Source: an uncultured Alistipes sp.
GTDB lineage: Bacteria; Bacteroidota; Bacteroidia; Bacteroidales; UBA932
Direction: 5' to 3'
Length of the DNA stretch: 64,000 bases
Assembly: GCA_900544175.1 (NCBI GenBank)
Contig: UQUN01000007.1
Location: 1 to 64,000 of the forward strand
Positions 27,299 through 35,678 of this stretch are shown in pieces. The position numbers and the translations under genes are program-made. A model generated the notes under the pieces. The model saw only the letters and a list, made by a program, of their open reading frames with translations, was not told where the DNA came from and made no database searches. Each line of letters begins with the position of its first letter. The stretch's first letter is position 1.

Positions 27299-29035
27299 AT
27301 GAAAGACATAGACTATGACAACTTGAGTTTCAAGCAACTGCTCAAATACGCCGAAAAAAACGACGAATGGGCACAGTATCTTGTAGGACTGGAATACGCT
27401 TTCCCCGAAAATGAAGAAGAAGCGGATGAGGAGGAAGCTGTCAGATGGTTCCGCAAAGCTGCGGATGCAGGTGTGCCCGAGGCTTGTTTCAGGCTGGCGG
27501 AGAGGATGTTCACCGGCAGCGGCATTGAGCAGGATCCGGAGGCGGCGTACGACATGGCTATGAAAGTTGCCGAAGAGACCGATCTACCTGAGGCGTGGGC
27601 ACTCCTGGGCTTTATGTACGGAGCGGGCGTTCCAGTAGAGGAGGATATGGACAAATGCCGGGAACTGCTGGAAAAAGGAGCCTCCATGGACTCCGAATAT
27701 GCTCAGTCGTTGCTGGATGAGCTCAATAACGGAACTCTTTTCGGGGATGGGGAAGATGAGGACGATGATGATTATGATGACGACTATGAGAATGATGAAG
27801 TTGATGAAGATGAAGAAGAAGATGATGATGAGGAGGAGGACGATGACTACGACGACGAGGACGAAGTAGAGGATACTGTATATGACGGCACGGACGGTTT
27901 TCCGAAAAACGATTACATTATCGACGCGGACAGGGTCACCGCCGAAGCCCGCCGTGGCAACATCCACGCCATCAAGACACTGGCCTGGGGCTATTACAAA
28001 GGAGTCTACGGCCTGCCTGAAAACAGGAAAGAAGGCTGGAAATGGTACGAGCGCGGGGCTGATATGAGGGATCTCTGGTGTCTCCGCGAGCTGGGCGTCC
28101 TGTACACTCTTGAGGACAAAGGCCGTAAAGCACTTAAAATATTCGAGCAGGGCATAAAGATAGGCAGCGGGGACTGCTGCGAGAAAGCCGGAGACCTGTA
28201 TTTCTACGGCAAGGCAGGCATATCTCAGGACTACAACAAAGCATGGGACTATTACTGGAAAGGACACAGTATCGGCCATGCCGGGTGCATAGGCGCAATC
28301 GGAGCTATGAGTTACTATGGAAACGGCATGGAAGTCAACCTCCAGCACGCCAAATCGTATTTCCGTGATGCAGCGGAAAAGGGTCTGAAATGGGCATGGA
28401 AGATGGCCGGTCTCTCGGCTGAGCGTCAGAGACATTTTGACGAAGCCAGACAGATATACCTCGAAGGCATAGAGCACGGCAGCTGGATCTGCGCCTGCAA
28501 CCTGGGGCAACTCTACTACGCCGGCAGATTCGGAGAGCAGAATATGGAACGGTGCGCCGAATACTACCGCGAGGCCATCGAGAACGGAGAGACTCAGGGA
28601 TATGCCAGCATGGGAGAAGTCTTCTACGACATGGGTGAGTACGGTCAGGCCCGCAGCATCTTCGAGGAAGGCAGCGGTGAGGGCAATCAGGACTGCTCGG
28701 CATGGCTGGGCCGTCTGGATATAGAGCACGGCTCCGCAGGCAAAGGTGTTCAGACCCTGCGCAATGCCCTTGACAGAGGTTCTTCTATAGCCGGACTGTT
28801 CCTGGGCGACTACTACTATGGCCAAAAAAACTACTCCACTGCGCTCCAGTACTATCACAAGGCAGCCAACCGCAACGTGGGCCCGGCCCTGCTCAAGCTC
28901 GGCCGCATGTACTTCGACGGTGAGGGCACCCCGAAGAAATACACCTTCGCCCGCATTTTCCTCGAAAGGGCATGGGAATTCGGCCAGGATCAGGCCGAAG
29001 CCGCCATCCGCATACTCAAGCACTATAGATACTGA
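27299..29035 (+). CDS. Sel1-repeat (TPR-like) protein with a long acidic linker
   Basis: This 578-aa soluble protein is built of Sel1-like helical repeats, seen as periodic EAVRWFRKAADAGVPEA and ALQYYHKAANRNVGPA type units. The arrays run over about residues 15-145 and 205-575. They are joined by a nearly pure Asp/Glu/Tyr linker (about residues 154-198). There is no signal peptide. Such proteins scaffold protein contacts; the partner here is unknown. A minus-strand open frame across the acidic part is an artefact of its repetitive codons. A rho-independent terminator follows at 29100-29124. Confidence 0.85.
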   Translation: MKDIDYDNLSFKQLLKYAEKNDEWAQYLVGLEYAFPENEEEADEEEAVRWFRKAADAGVPEACFRLAERMFTGSGIEQDPEAAYDMAMKVAEETDLPEAWALLGFMYGAGVPVEEDMDKCRELLEKGASMDSEYAQSLLDELNNGTLFGDGEDEDDDDYDDDYENDEVDEDEEEDDDEEEDDDYDDEDEVEDTVYDGTDGFPKNDYIIDADRVTAEARRGNIHAIKTLAWGYYKGVYGLPENRKEGWKWYERGADMRDLWCLRELGVLYTLEDKGRKALKIFEQGIKIGSGDCCEKAGDLYFYGKAGISQDYNKAWDYYWKGHSIGHAGCIGAIGAMSYYGNGMEVNLQHAKSYFRDAAEKGLKWAWKMAGLSAERQRHFDEARQIYLEGIEHGSWICACNLGQLYYAGRFGEQNMERCAEYYREAIENGETQGYASMGEVFYDMGEYGQARSIFEEGSGEGNQDCSAWLGRLDIEHGSAGKGVQTLRNALDRGSSIAGLFLGDYYYGQKNYSTALQYYHKAANRNVGPALLKLGRMYFDGEGTPKKYTFARIFLERAWEFGQDQAEAAIRILKHYRY

Positions 29036-29099
29036 TTGTGGAAATTATTATCCGCAAAAATACCCCGGAGCCTTGAGTTGTGAGGTGTACCAAATGTTT

Positions 29100-29124
29100 A
29101 AAGGACCGTTCTCCGGTCCTTTTT
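29100..29124 (+). terminator. rho-independent terminator after the Sel1 gene
   Basis: AAAGGACCG (29100-29108) pairs with CGGTCCTTT (29114-29122) around a short TTCTC loop, and the T-run continues to 29124. It is placed to end the mgsA-Nudix-Sel1 transcript. Confidence 0.8.
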
Positions 29125-29602
29125 CATTTTCCAAGTACCGCCGCAGGTACTTCTCGGATATGAGGCCGCCTTTCCGCTTTGTGTTGAAGTGCTCACAGCC
29201 AGTCTACAGCTTTGACAACCTCAGTAGGCACCCGAGACATAACATTCCAGCCTCCCTCCACACCGACAGCGTCCCCGGCTTGCATCCCGGCAGGCATCCT
29301 GCCGTTCTATTTTTCCAACCCGACCAACGTACCCCTGACTGTACAGCGCAATTTTGTTCTGTCATGTGCAGTCTGGGAAAATCACCCTTGGTAATCAACG
29401 CCTTACAAAGCACCTTGCACATTTGCCCATTTTAAAACCAGCCAAATGTGCACCTCGTTTCATAAACACTTGATAATCAGTACACATTTTCAGCTCACTG
29501 CACAGCACAATACAAAATCCAGCTTCCACCAAGACTTCTACCAAAAGGCGACATGGCTTTTCAATAGAAAATGCAGGTATTTATGGGCGGCTTTAATGTC
29601 AT
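29125..29602. other. non-coding spacer with three hairpins
   Basis: No supported gene lies here. It contains AAGTACC/GGTACTT (about 29134-29153) and a terminator-like hairpin, CGGCAGG (29288-29294) with CCTGCCG (29298-29304) followed by a T-rich tract to 29314. It also contains a perfect 10-bp inverted repeat, TGCACATTTG (29416-29425) and CAAATGTGCA (29443-29452). Open frames on both strands are short and lack recognisable motifs. Confidence 0.5.
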
Positions 29603-30883
29603 CTACTGCTGCTCTGAAGCAGGTGCAGTCGGGGAAATGAGGACTGTGGAATAGGCGGCAGCTTTTTTCTCCAACGGCAGCGGATATGCACGGGAGGATG
29701 AGGGCATCCGGTAAAATGTCACGGTACGGGCCTCGGACGCATGGCCGGACTTGGTTTCGGCTCTGCAAACAGCAGGTAGGGTAAAATGGACGGAGCCGCC
29801 GACCGGAGGGACGGGTACATCGAGGATAGAGGCGATCTGTTCGGCTGATTTGCCGCCTGTGGAGACGACCGTCCGGCACAAGCGCATCCGGGACAGGAGA
29901 GATCGGATGTCGGTAGGCTCGATGATTTTCAGAAAGTTGTCGGAGGCGTTGCCACGCAAACGCTTGACCATATAGGCCGCATCGTACAGGGCAATGCCTT
30001 TCCGGCGGCAGAAATCCACCACCCGATCATAGTCGAAACACTTCTGACCCGGCACTACAAAATGTTCCTTGTCTCCATAAAAAAGCAGTCCCATGATGCG
30101 CCACATGTCATTCTGGAAATTGGGGTAGAAGAATTCCATGGACCATCTCTCATGGGGAGGGGGAAATGAACCGAGCAGGAGCACCCGCGCGTTCTCAGGC
30201 ATGAACGGCTCCAGCGGATGTACCTCGAAAAGGCTGTATTCCCGCCGCATCAGCTTCGGATCACGCAACTTCTCGCGCAGTTCTGCAAGACGCACGGCAT
30301 TAGGGGAATCAGAGAACTGCAGATGCATGTAGCCTCCATCACCGTATTTGTCCAGCAGATGTCCGTAGCTCTTTTGAAATATCTCCTCTGCTGTCATTTG
30401 AGGACAAGACGCACGTGCGTACAATATGGCTCGGGAAAATACCGTATCAAAATCTATCACTTTGTCCGCCTCCGAGACTATCCGGCCATAGATGGAGCGC
30501 GGCCAGGATTTATTGGACGAGCGGTGATCCTCGACGGCCTCCCGCATCACGTGTATCTGCTCCTCTGTAAACCATTGCCTAAGCCTTACATCCTCCTCCA
30601 ACATCCTGCCGGACGACAGATGATGGTACTCACGTCCTTCGCACACACCTACGTCATGATACGCGGCTATGGCGTAGACCATATCAGGATTCAGCTCATA
30701 GCGGCGGCCGCCGTCCATCTGCCCGGCAGACAATTTTCGGAAAATCTCCATACTCTGATCTATGACCGACTGTATATGCCTGCGCGAATGGGCCTTGTCA
30801 TAGCTGTCATATCTTGGCAGGACATTATCTGCCACGTACTGCTGCAACTGTGCATTTACTTCCGGAATCTCTGATTTACGCAT
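29603..30883 (-). CDS. HD phosphohydrolase fused to a uracil-DNA-glycosylase-fold domain
   Basis: This 426-aa protein has two domains. Residues about 1-200 carry HD-superfamily metal ligands (SRRHIQSVI, AAYHDVGV, EDHRSSNK, SEADKVIDFD). Residues about 225-400 resemble the UDG superfamily in its Mug/deoxyinosine-glycosylase form: LLLGSFPPPHERW, FFYPNFQNDMWRIMG and the C-terminal strand VSTGGKSAEQI. A fused nucleotide phosphohydrolase plus base glycosylase suggests damaged-nucleotide clean-up, but substrates are inferred. It is the last gene of the glnS-rmuC-lipoprotein-outer membrane protein run. Confidence 0.8.
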   Translation of the reverse strand: MRKSEIPEVNAQLQQYVADNVLPRYDSYDKAHSRRHIQSVIDQSMEIFRKLSAGQMDGGRRYELNPDMVYAIAAYHDVGVCEGREYHHLSSGRMLEEDVRLRQWFTEEQIHVMREAVEDHRSSNKSWPRSIYGRIVSEADKVIDFDTVFSRAILYARASCPQMTAEEIFQKSYGHLLDKYGDGGYMHLQFSDSPNAVRLAELREKLRDPKLMRREYSLFEVHPLEPFMPENARVLLLGSFPPPHERWSMEFFYPNFQNDMWRIMGLLFYGDKEHFVVPGQKCFDYDRVVDFCRRKGIALYDAAYMVKRLRGNASDNFLKIIEPTDIRSLLSRMRLCRTVVSTGGKSAEQIASILDVPVPPVGGSVHFTLPAVCRAETKSGHASEARTVTFYRMPSSSRAYPLPLEKKAAAYSTVLISPTAPASEQQ

Positions 30884-30913
30884 ATCCTACATATTTGCGG
30901 CCGGTTCACAGCC

Positions 30914-32023
30914 TCATTCATGATGACGGTGCGGGTGATCAGTCCTGGATTTTAACGGAAACTGGAAATTATTAAGATTGACCGTCAGCTGAACCAGCTG
31001 CTGCCATCCCCAGCCGTATCCGTCGTAATGATGCACAGACGCCACTTTCAGACTAAGAAAATTTCTGAAATCGTACTTGTACGATATTTCCAGACGGTTG
31101 TAGATACCCGAATTCGTACTGTAGAACACATCTCCGTAATACAGACCGCTGCCATAGACCTTGCCCTCTATATCCTCAGCACCGTAGAAAGGCATCAGAT
31201 TCTTTCCTATATAGACCGTATTGCGGATTCCGAAACCGTAATACCCAAACGCGACCTCACCCTGAAAACCGCCGGGCATAGTGTAGCCCTGATTTCTGAA
31301 ACGGTCATTCTGAAACGTCTGCATCCAGCCGGCCCGCAATGTCAGGCCCATCCTCTGCGGCAGATACTCCGACACATCCGAGACCAGATGCGGATACAGC
31401 CACACATTGTCCACCACTCCGCCGCTGAACGAGGCGGTGTTGGCATAGTGATTCATCATGAAACTGTAGGACAGATTGAGCCACGGTACTCCGAAACTTC
31501 CGTAAGAATACACTAAGAACTGCTCCCTTGTATCCTTATCCATGAGACCGACCCAGTCCACTACACCTTCCACCCGCCAATACTTGCCGGTATAGCCCAA
31601 CAAAGCTCCTTCTATACTGCCGTCGAAGAAGAAACGGTCATCGAAGAACGCCTCCGGATAATAGCCTGTCATACGTTTTCTGGGGAAAGCCCCTGCATTG
31701 ACTTTAAAGCGCTCCCCGTCATACTGGTAATAAATCAGATAATCGAACAACAGGGCCGGATCCGACTTCCCGAAATACCGCGTGATGTCCACACCTGCGT
31801 ATACGGCATGTCCGTCACCGAATCCCAAGCCCACTTTCGGTGAGAGCATCGTTCCGAATATCGTTCCGGAAGGGGATGTCGTCAAAGACGAATATTCCCG
31901 GTTGTCAAAGCCGAACTTCACATCCACATCCCAAAGAAACTGCTGCCCCCTGAGCAATACAGGCATGGACAACTGCATAACCGACAGCAGTATCAATATG
32001 AATATTACCCTGCGCATACCCAT
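30914..32023 (-). CDS. predicted outer-membrane beta-barrel protein
   Basis: This 369-aa protein begins with a signal peptide (hydrophobic run VIFILILLSVMQLSMPVL, then LRGQ). It continues as alternating aromatic and polar strands rich in Tyr, Phe and Trp, typical of outer-membrane barrels. It ends in strand-like sequence and a His-rich tail (HPHRHHE). The start abuts the end of the upstream lipoprotein gene with a 1-bp overlap, so the two are co-translated and may interact. I do not recognise a specific family. Confidence 0.7.
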   Translation of the reverse strand: MGMRRVIFILILLSVMQLSMPVLLRGQQFLWDVDVKFGFDNREYSSLTTSPSGTIFGTMLSPKVGLGFGDGHAVYAGVDITRYFGKSDPALLFDYLIYYQYDGERFKVNAGAFPRKRMTGYYPEAFFDDRFFFDGSIEGALLGYTGKYWRVEGVVDWVGLMDKDTREQFLVYSYGSFGVPWLNLSYSFMMNHYANTASFSGGVVDNVWLYPHLVSDVSEYLPQRMGLTLRAGWMQTFQNDRFRNQGYTMPGGFQGEVAFGYYGFGIRNTVYIGKNLMPFYGAEDIEGKVYGSGLYYGDVFYSTNSGIYNRLEISYKYDFRNFLSLKVASVHHYDGYGWGWQQLVQLTVNLNNFQFPLKSRTDHPHRHHE

Positions 32024-32445
32024 CAGTCATTGTCCATATTGGCTTCGAGAAGCACCCAGACAGTAAATGTCCCTGTCTTCTTGTCACGGAATACCCGCCT
32101 GTCCACCAGTGTGGCCTCTGCTACAGATGCCTGAACCGTTGTTCTCTGCACCTTGCTGCCATCCTCACACTCATAATCAGCCGTATCAGCCGGTGACAGC
32201 TTTCCGGCCAGGACAGTCAGGGCATTCATGCGGGCTATCTGGGTAGCCGTCTCCACCGAGGAAGACTTGCCGGTGCCTTCCGCACGCAGAGTATTATGCC
32301 GTCTCGAGCGCAGATCCTCCACCGTAAAAGGAGACTCAGCTCCAGTTCCTGATGTTTCTGATTTCTTCTGCCGGTTCCCGGCACAGGAGACCGTCAGCAC
32401 TATACACAGCACACCTGTGGTTATTATCCGGATACAACTTTTCAT
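32023..32445 (-). CDS. small lipoprotein of unknown function (LPP20-like)
   Basis: This 140-aa protein has a lipoprotein signal peptide ending in LTVSC (lipobox Cys at about residue 21). The mature part contains ARMNALTVLAGKLSPADTADY and a C-terminal strand FTVWVLLEANMDND, resembling LPP20/FlgO-type lipoproteins. The start overlaps the rmuC stop by 4 bp (ATGA type), and the end overlaps the barrel gene start by 1 bp. A periplasmic partner role to the barrel protein is inferred from this tight coupling. Confidence 0.7.
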   Translation of the reverse strand: MKSCIRIITTGVLCIVLTVSCAGNRQKKSETSGTGAESPFTVEDLRSRRHNTLRAEGTGKSSSVETATQIARMNALTVLAGKLSPADTADYECEDGSKVQRTTVQASVAEATLVDRRVFRDKKTGTFTVWVLLEANMDND

Positions 32446-33740
32446 ATTCTTTTATTTACTTCATCCTCTACATCATCCTGCACGCTTTCGCCCAGGAGGG
32501 CCGCATGGAAAGAGGCTTTCACCTGCACCCCTTTTTTCTCCAGTTTTCTGGCCGTCGACACTACTGAGACCCTTCCGGAAAGCACCTTACGGGCCTCATC
32601 GAACTTAGCCGCAGCCTTGTCCAGAACAGTCCCCACGTCATCAAAGGTATTGGCGAACTTCCCTACCCTGTCCAGCAGCTCAGAAGCCAGACGCATCACC
32701 TCCTCCGTATTCTTCTGCTGATTTACCCTCACCCATGTGTTCTCTATGATCTTCAGCATGGCGAAAAGGTTGGACTCTCCGGAAATGATTATACCCTTGT
32801 CAAAAGCCTTGTGCCAGTCCTCACGGAAATTCTGGTAATACAGCTGGAATGCACCTTCGTTGGGAACGAACATCACCACATAGTCCAGCGAATCACGGCC
32901 GGTCTGACGTATATATTGACTGTAGTTCTTGGCTGACAGTTCCTTGACATGAGCTTCCACACTCCTGCGATGAGACGCGAGCGCTGCATTACGACCTGCA
33001 TCGTCCGCAGAGTTGCCGTACTCAAGATATCCGTCCAAAGAGACCTTGGAATCTATGACCACTGCCTTGTTTTCAGGCAGGTACAAGACCACATCCGGCA
33101 CCAGCCTGCGTCCTTCACCATCAGACAGGACAGTCCTGCCGTCCACATCCCTGATTGTCTCCTGCAGGACAAAATCCTCTCCTTCCCGGAGTCCCATTCC
33201 CTCCAGAAGGTTGAGCAGCACGACCTCACCCCAATTACCCACCGCCTTGTTATTGGAGCGCAGGGCCGTAGCCAGATTGTCGGCCTGCTTGCCGACAGCC
33301 GCCGTCTGTTCCATCATCGAGCGGATCTGTTGCTCGATGGATGCCGTATTTTTCAATGATTTCTCCTTGGACTCCTCCACGGCGCGGCGGAACTCCTCCA
33401 TCTTCTTGCCTAAAGGGTCCAGAATATTCTTTATCTGCTCGGAATTGGCGGCGGACAGGTCAACGGACTTCTCCTTCAGAATGGCTGAGGCCGAATCCTT
33501 GAAAGTCAGCACCATTTTCTGAAGTTTCTCGTCATACTCGCGGCGCATGGCCTCGACTTCCGCCTTACGGGCCTCCTTCTGCTCAGCCAGACTGTCTTCA
33601 AGCATCTGAGTCCTGGCCTGAGCCACTTTCAGATCTGCCTCTGCCAGAGCAGCATCCCGTTTACGGGCAGACGCCTGAATAATCCAGACAACAGACGCAC
33701 CTGCTACCAGTCCTATGACCGCTGACAACACCCAGAGCAT
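32442..33740 (-). CDS. rmuC: DNA recombination protein RmuC homologue
   Basis: This 432-aa protein has an N-terminal membrane anchor (about residues 2-20). A long coiled coil follows (about 25-160), then the RmuC PD-(D/E)XK-like domain: WGEVVLLNLLEGMGL, PDVVLYLPENKAVVIDSKVSLDGY and DYVVMFVPNEGAF. RmuC proteins limit rearrangements at inverted repeats. It lies 14 bp downstream of glnS and is coupled to the lipoprotein gene by an ATGA overlap. Confidence 0.93.
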   Translation of the reverse strand: MLWVLSAVIGLVAGASVVWIIQASARKRDAALAEADLKVAQARTQMLEDSLAEQKEARKAEVEAMRREYDEKLQKMVLTFKDSASAILKEKSVDLSAANSEQIKNILDPLGKKMEEFRRAVEESKEKSLKNTASIEQQIRSMMEQTAAVGKQADNLATALRSNNKAVGNWGEVVLLNLLEGMGLREGEDFVLQETIRDVDGRTVLSDGEGRRLVPDVVLYLPENKAVVIDSKVSLDGYLEYGNSADDAGRNAALASHRRSVEAHVKELSAKNYSQYIRQTGRDSLDYVVMFVPNEGAFQLYYQNFREDWHKAFDKGIIISGESNLFAMLKIIENTWVRVNQQKNTEEVMRLASELLDRVGKFANTFDDVGTVLDKAAAKFDEARKVLSGRVSVVSTARKLEKKGVQVKASFHAALLGESVQDDVEDEVNKRI

Positions 33741-33754
33741 ATTGTCCTATATGC

Positions 33755-35464
33755 TTAGAAACTGCTCTTGAGTCCCGTAGCTCGGTTGAATACCGGCAGC
33801 TCCGGTGTCGAGTCCTTGTCCTTGATATAGTAGCCGTTGCGCTCAAACTGCACGGCGATACCTGAAGCGTCCTCCAAAAGGCCCGGCTCGGCGAGAGCGT
33901 CCACCTCCTTGAGCGAATCCGGATTGAGATATGCCTTGTAGTCCTTGCCCTCCGGTATGCCGCTCATGTCGGCCTCGGTGAAGAGCCGGTCGTAAAGTCT
34001 CAGGCGCACCTTCTCGCACTGGGTGGCATTGACCCAGTGAATAGTGCCCTTGACCGAGCGCCATGTGCCGCTGCCGGGCTTGGTCGTCGGATCGTAGGTG
34101 CAGCGGATCTCGGTGATATTGCCCTCCGCGTCCTTGACCACCTCCTCGCACTTGACGATATAGGAGTATTTCAGACGCACCTCTCCGCCGGGACGCAGAC
34201 GGAAGAACTTCTTGGGAGGCTCCTCCATAAAATCGGCCCTCTCGATATAGAGCTCACGGCCGAAGAGGATAGTCCTCTGCCCAGCCTCGGGATCCTCGGG
34301 GTTCTTAGGAGCAATGCAGTATTCGGTCCGGCCGGTCTCCGTCTCGGTAGCCGCACTGCACTCGCCGTCATTCCAGTTGGTAATGACTAACTTGACGGGG
34401 TCGGTGACTACCATATAGCGGTTGGAGCGCTTGTTCAGGTCCTCGCGCAGACACCGCTCTAAGAGCGAAAGGTCGATAAGGTTGTCCCTTTTGGCCACTC
34501 CCACCTTCTCGGCGAAATTGCGGATACTCTCGGGGGTATAGCCCCTGCGGCGGATACCGCAGATGGTCGGCATGCGGGGGTCGTCCCAGCCGCTGACAAA
34601 GCCGTTGCGCACTAACTCCAGGAGCTTGCGCTTGCTCATGACGGTATAGGTGAGGTTCAGGCGGGCGAACTCGTACTGATGCGAGGGGAAAATGCCCAGC
34701 TGTTCGATGAACCAGTCGTAGAGAGGACGGTGTACGTCGAACTCCAAGGTGCATATCGAATGGGTGATGTGCTCTATCGAGTCGCACTGCCCGTGGGCGT
34801 AGTCGTACATCGGGTAGATGCACCACTTGTCGCCGGTGCGGTGATGGTGCGCATGGATGATGCGGTACATCAGAGGGTCGCGGAACATCATGTTCGGATG
34901 GGCCATGTCGATCTTGGCCCTGAGCACCTTGGAGCCGTCTGGGAATTCCCCGTTCTTCATCCGCTCGAACAGATCCAGGTTCTCCTCCACGCTGCGGTTC
35001 CTCCAAGGGCTGTCCACTCCGGGCAGCTGTACCGTGCCCCGGTTCTGCCGGATTTCCTCCTGAGTCTGGTCGTCCACGTAGGCCAGTCCCTTCTTTATCA
35101 GCACCACAGCCCAGTCATAGAGCTGCTGGAAATAATCGGAAGCGTAGTACTCCCCTGCCCAGTCAAATCCGAGCCACTTGATGTCCTCCTTGATGGAATC
35201 CACATACTCAGTGTCTTCCTTCACAGGATTGGTGTCGTCGAAGCGGAGATTGGTACGTCCGCCGTATTTCTGAGCCAGTCCGAAATTGAGGCAGATGCTC
35301 TTCGCATGGCCGATATGCAGATAACCGTTCGGCTCCGGCGGGAAGCGGGTCATCACCGACTCCACCCTGCCCGAAGCCAGGTCATTCTCGATAATCTCTT
35401 CCAGAAAATTCTTCTGTACGGCTCCTTCCGCCGCGCCTTGCTGCTGTCTGTTCAAGTCTTCCAT
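33755..35464 (-). CDS. glnS: glutaminyl-tRNA synthetase
   Basis: This class I synthetase charges tRNA-Gln. The 569-aa protein shows the HIGH motif in PPEPNGYLHIGHAKS (about residues 41-55), the KMSKS-equivalent VMSKRKL (near 275), and the C-terminal anticodon-binding beta barrels. Its presence implies direct Gln-tRNA formation. A -7 box lies upstream at 35489-35496, and it leads the run glnS-rmuC-lipoprotein-barrel-HD/UDG. Confidence 0.97.
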   Translation of the reverse strand: MEDLNRQQQGAAEGAVQKNFLEEIIENDLASGRVESVMTRFPPEPNGYLHIGHAKSICLNFGLAQKYGGRTNLRFDDTNPVKEDTEYVDSIKEDIKWLGFDWAGEYYASDYFQQLYDWAVVLIKKGLAYVDDQTQEEIRQNRGTVQLPGVDSPWRNRSVEENLDLFERMKNGEFPDGSKVLRAKIDMAHPNMMFRDPLMYRIIHAHHHRTGDKWCIYPMYDYAHGQCDSIEHITHSICTLEFDVHRPLYDWFIEQLGIFPSHQYEFARLNLTYTVMSKRKLLELVRNGFVSGWDDPRMPTICGIRRRGYTPESIRNFAEKVGVAKRDNLIDLSLLERCLREDLNKRSNRYMVVTDPVKLVITNWNDGECSAATETETGRTEYCIAPKNPEDPEAGQRTILFGRELYIERADFMEEPPKKFFRLRPGGEVRLKYSYIVKCEEVVKDAEGNITEIRCTYDPTTKPGSGTWRSVKGTIHWVNATQCEKVRLRLYDRLFTEADMSGIPEGKDYKAYLNPDSLKEVDALAEPGLLEDASGIAVQFERNGYYIKDKDSTPELPVFNRATGLKSSF

Positions 35465-35488
35465 CTTCTCTGCGTATTTTACAACTTA

Positions 35489-35496
35489 CAAAGATA
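35489..35496 (-). promoter_or_regulatory. -7 box for glnS
   Basis: The minus strand reads TATCTTTG, a TAnnTTTG match, 24 bp upstream of the glnS ATG. No clear TTG is present 19-21 bp further upstream. Confidence 0.5.
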
Positions 35497-35524
35497 AGAA
35501 GTTTGCATCAATCCAGCAGATTTT

Positions 35525-35555
35525 TTGTTTCTGTTTTTGTTTCTGTTTAACTTTG
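35525..35555 (+). promoter_or_regulatory. promoter of the propeller lipoprotein locus
   Basis: TTG (35525-35527), exactly 20 bp, then TAACTTTG (35548-35555) matches the Bacteroidetes promoter consensus. It drives the truncated NVEALA peptide and the lipoprotein genes that follow. Confidence 0.65.
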
Positions 35556-35583
35556 GAGCGGAAACTTTAAAACTGATACTGTC

Positions 35584-35637
35584 ATGAAAACTAAACAAAA
35601 ATCCATCGCGGCAGTTCTCGCCGCCATCGTTCGATGA
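35584..35637 (+). pseudogene. truncated NVEALA-type peptide gene
   Basis: A 17-codon frame, MKTKQKSIAAVLAAIVR, starts 28 bp after the promoter and ends at TGA. It looks like the signal-peptide start of NVEALA-family Bacteroidetes peptides, which often precede BF3164-type propeller lipoproteins. The hydrophobic core is cut short and the NVEALA motif is missing, so it is read as a broken copy. It could still act as a short leader ORF. Confidence 0.5.
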
Positions 35638-35678
35638 TAAGGACAATGACCCCCATCTTTAATTTTAAAATTTTATAC

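Noticed and set aside
27584..29023. 479-codon minus-strand open frame opposite the Sel1-repeat gene
   Set aside because: It is antisense to a well-supported gene. The polyvaline/isoleucine stretch is only the complement of the GAT/GAA acidic codons.
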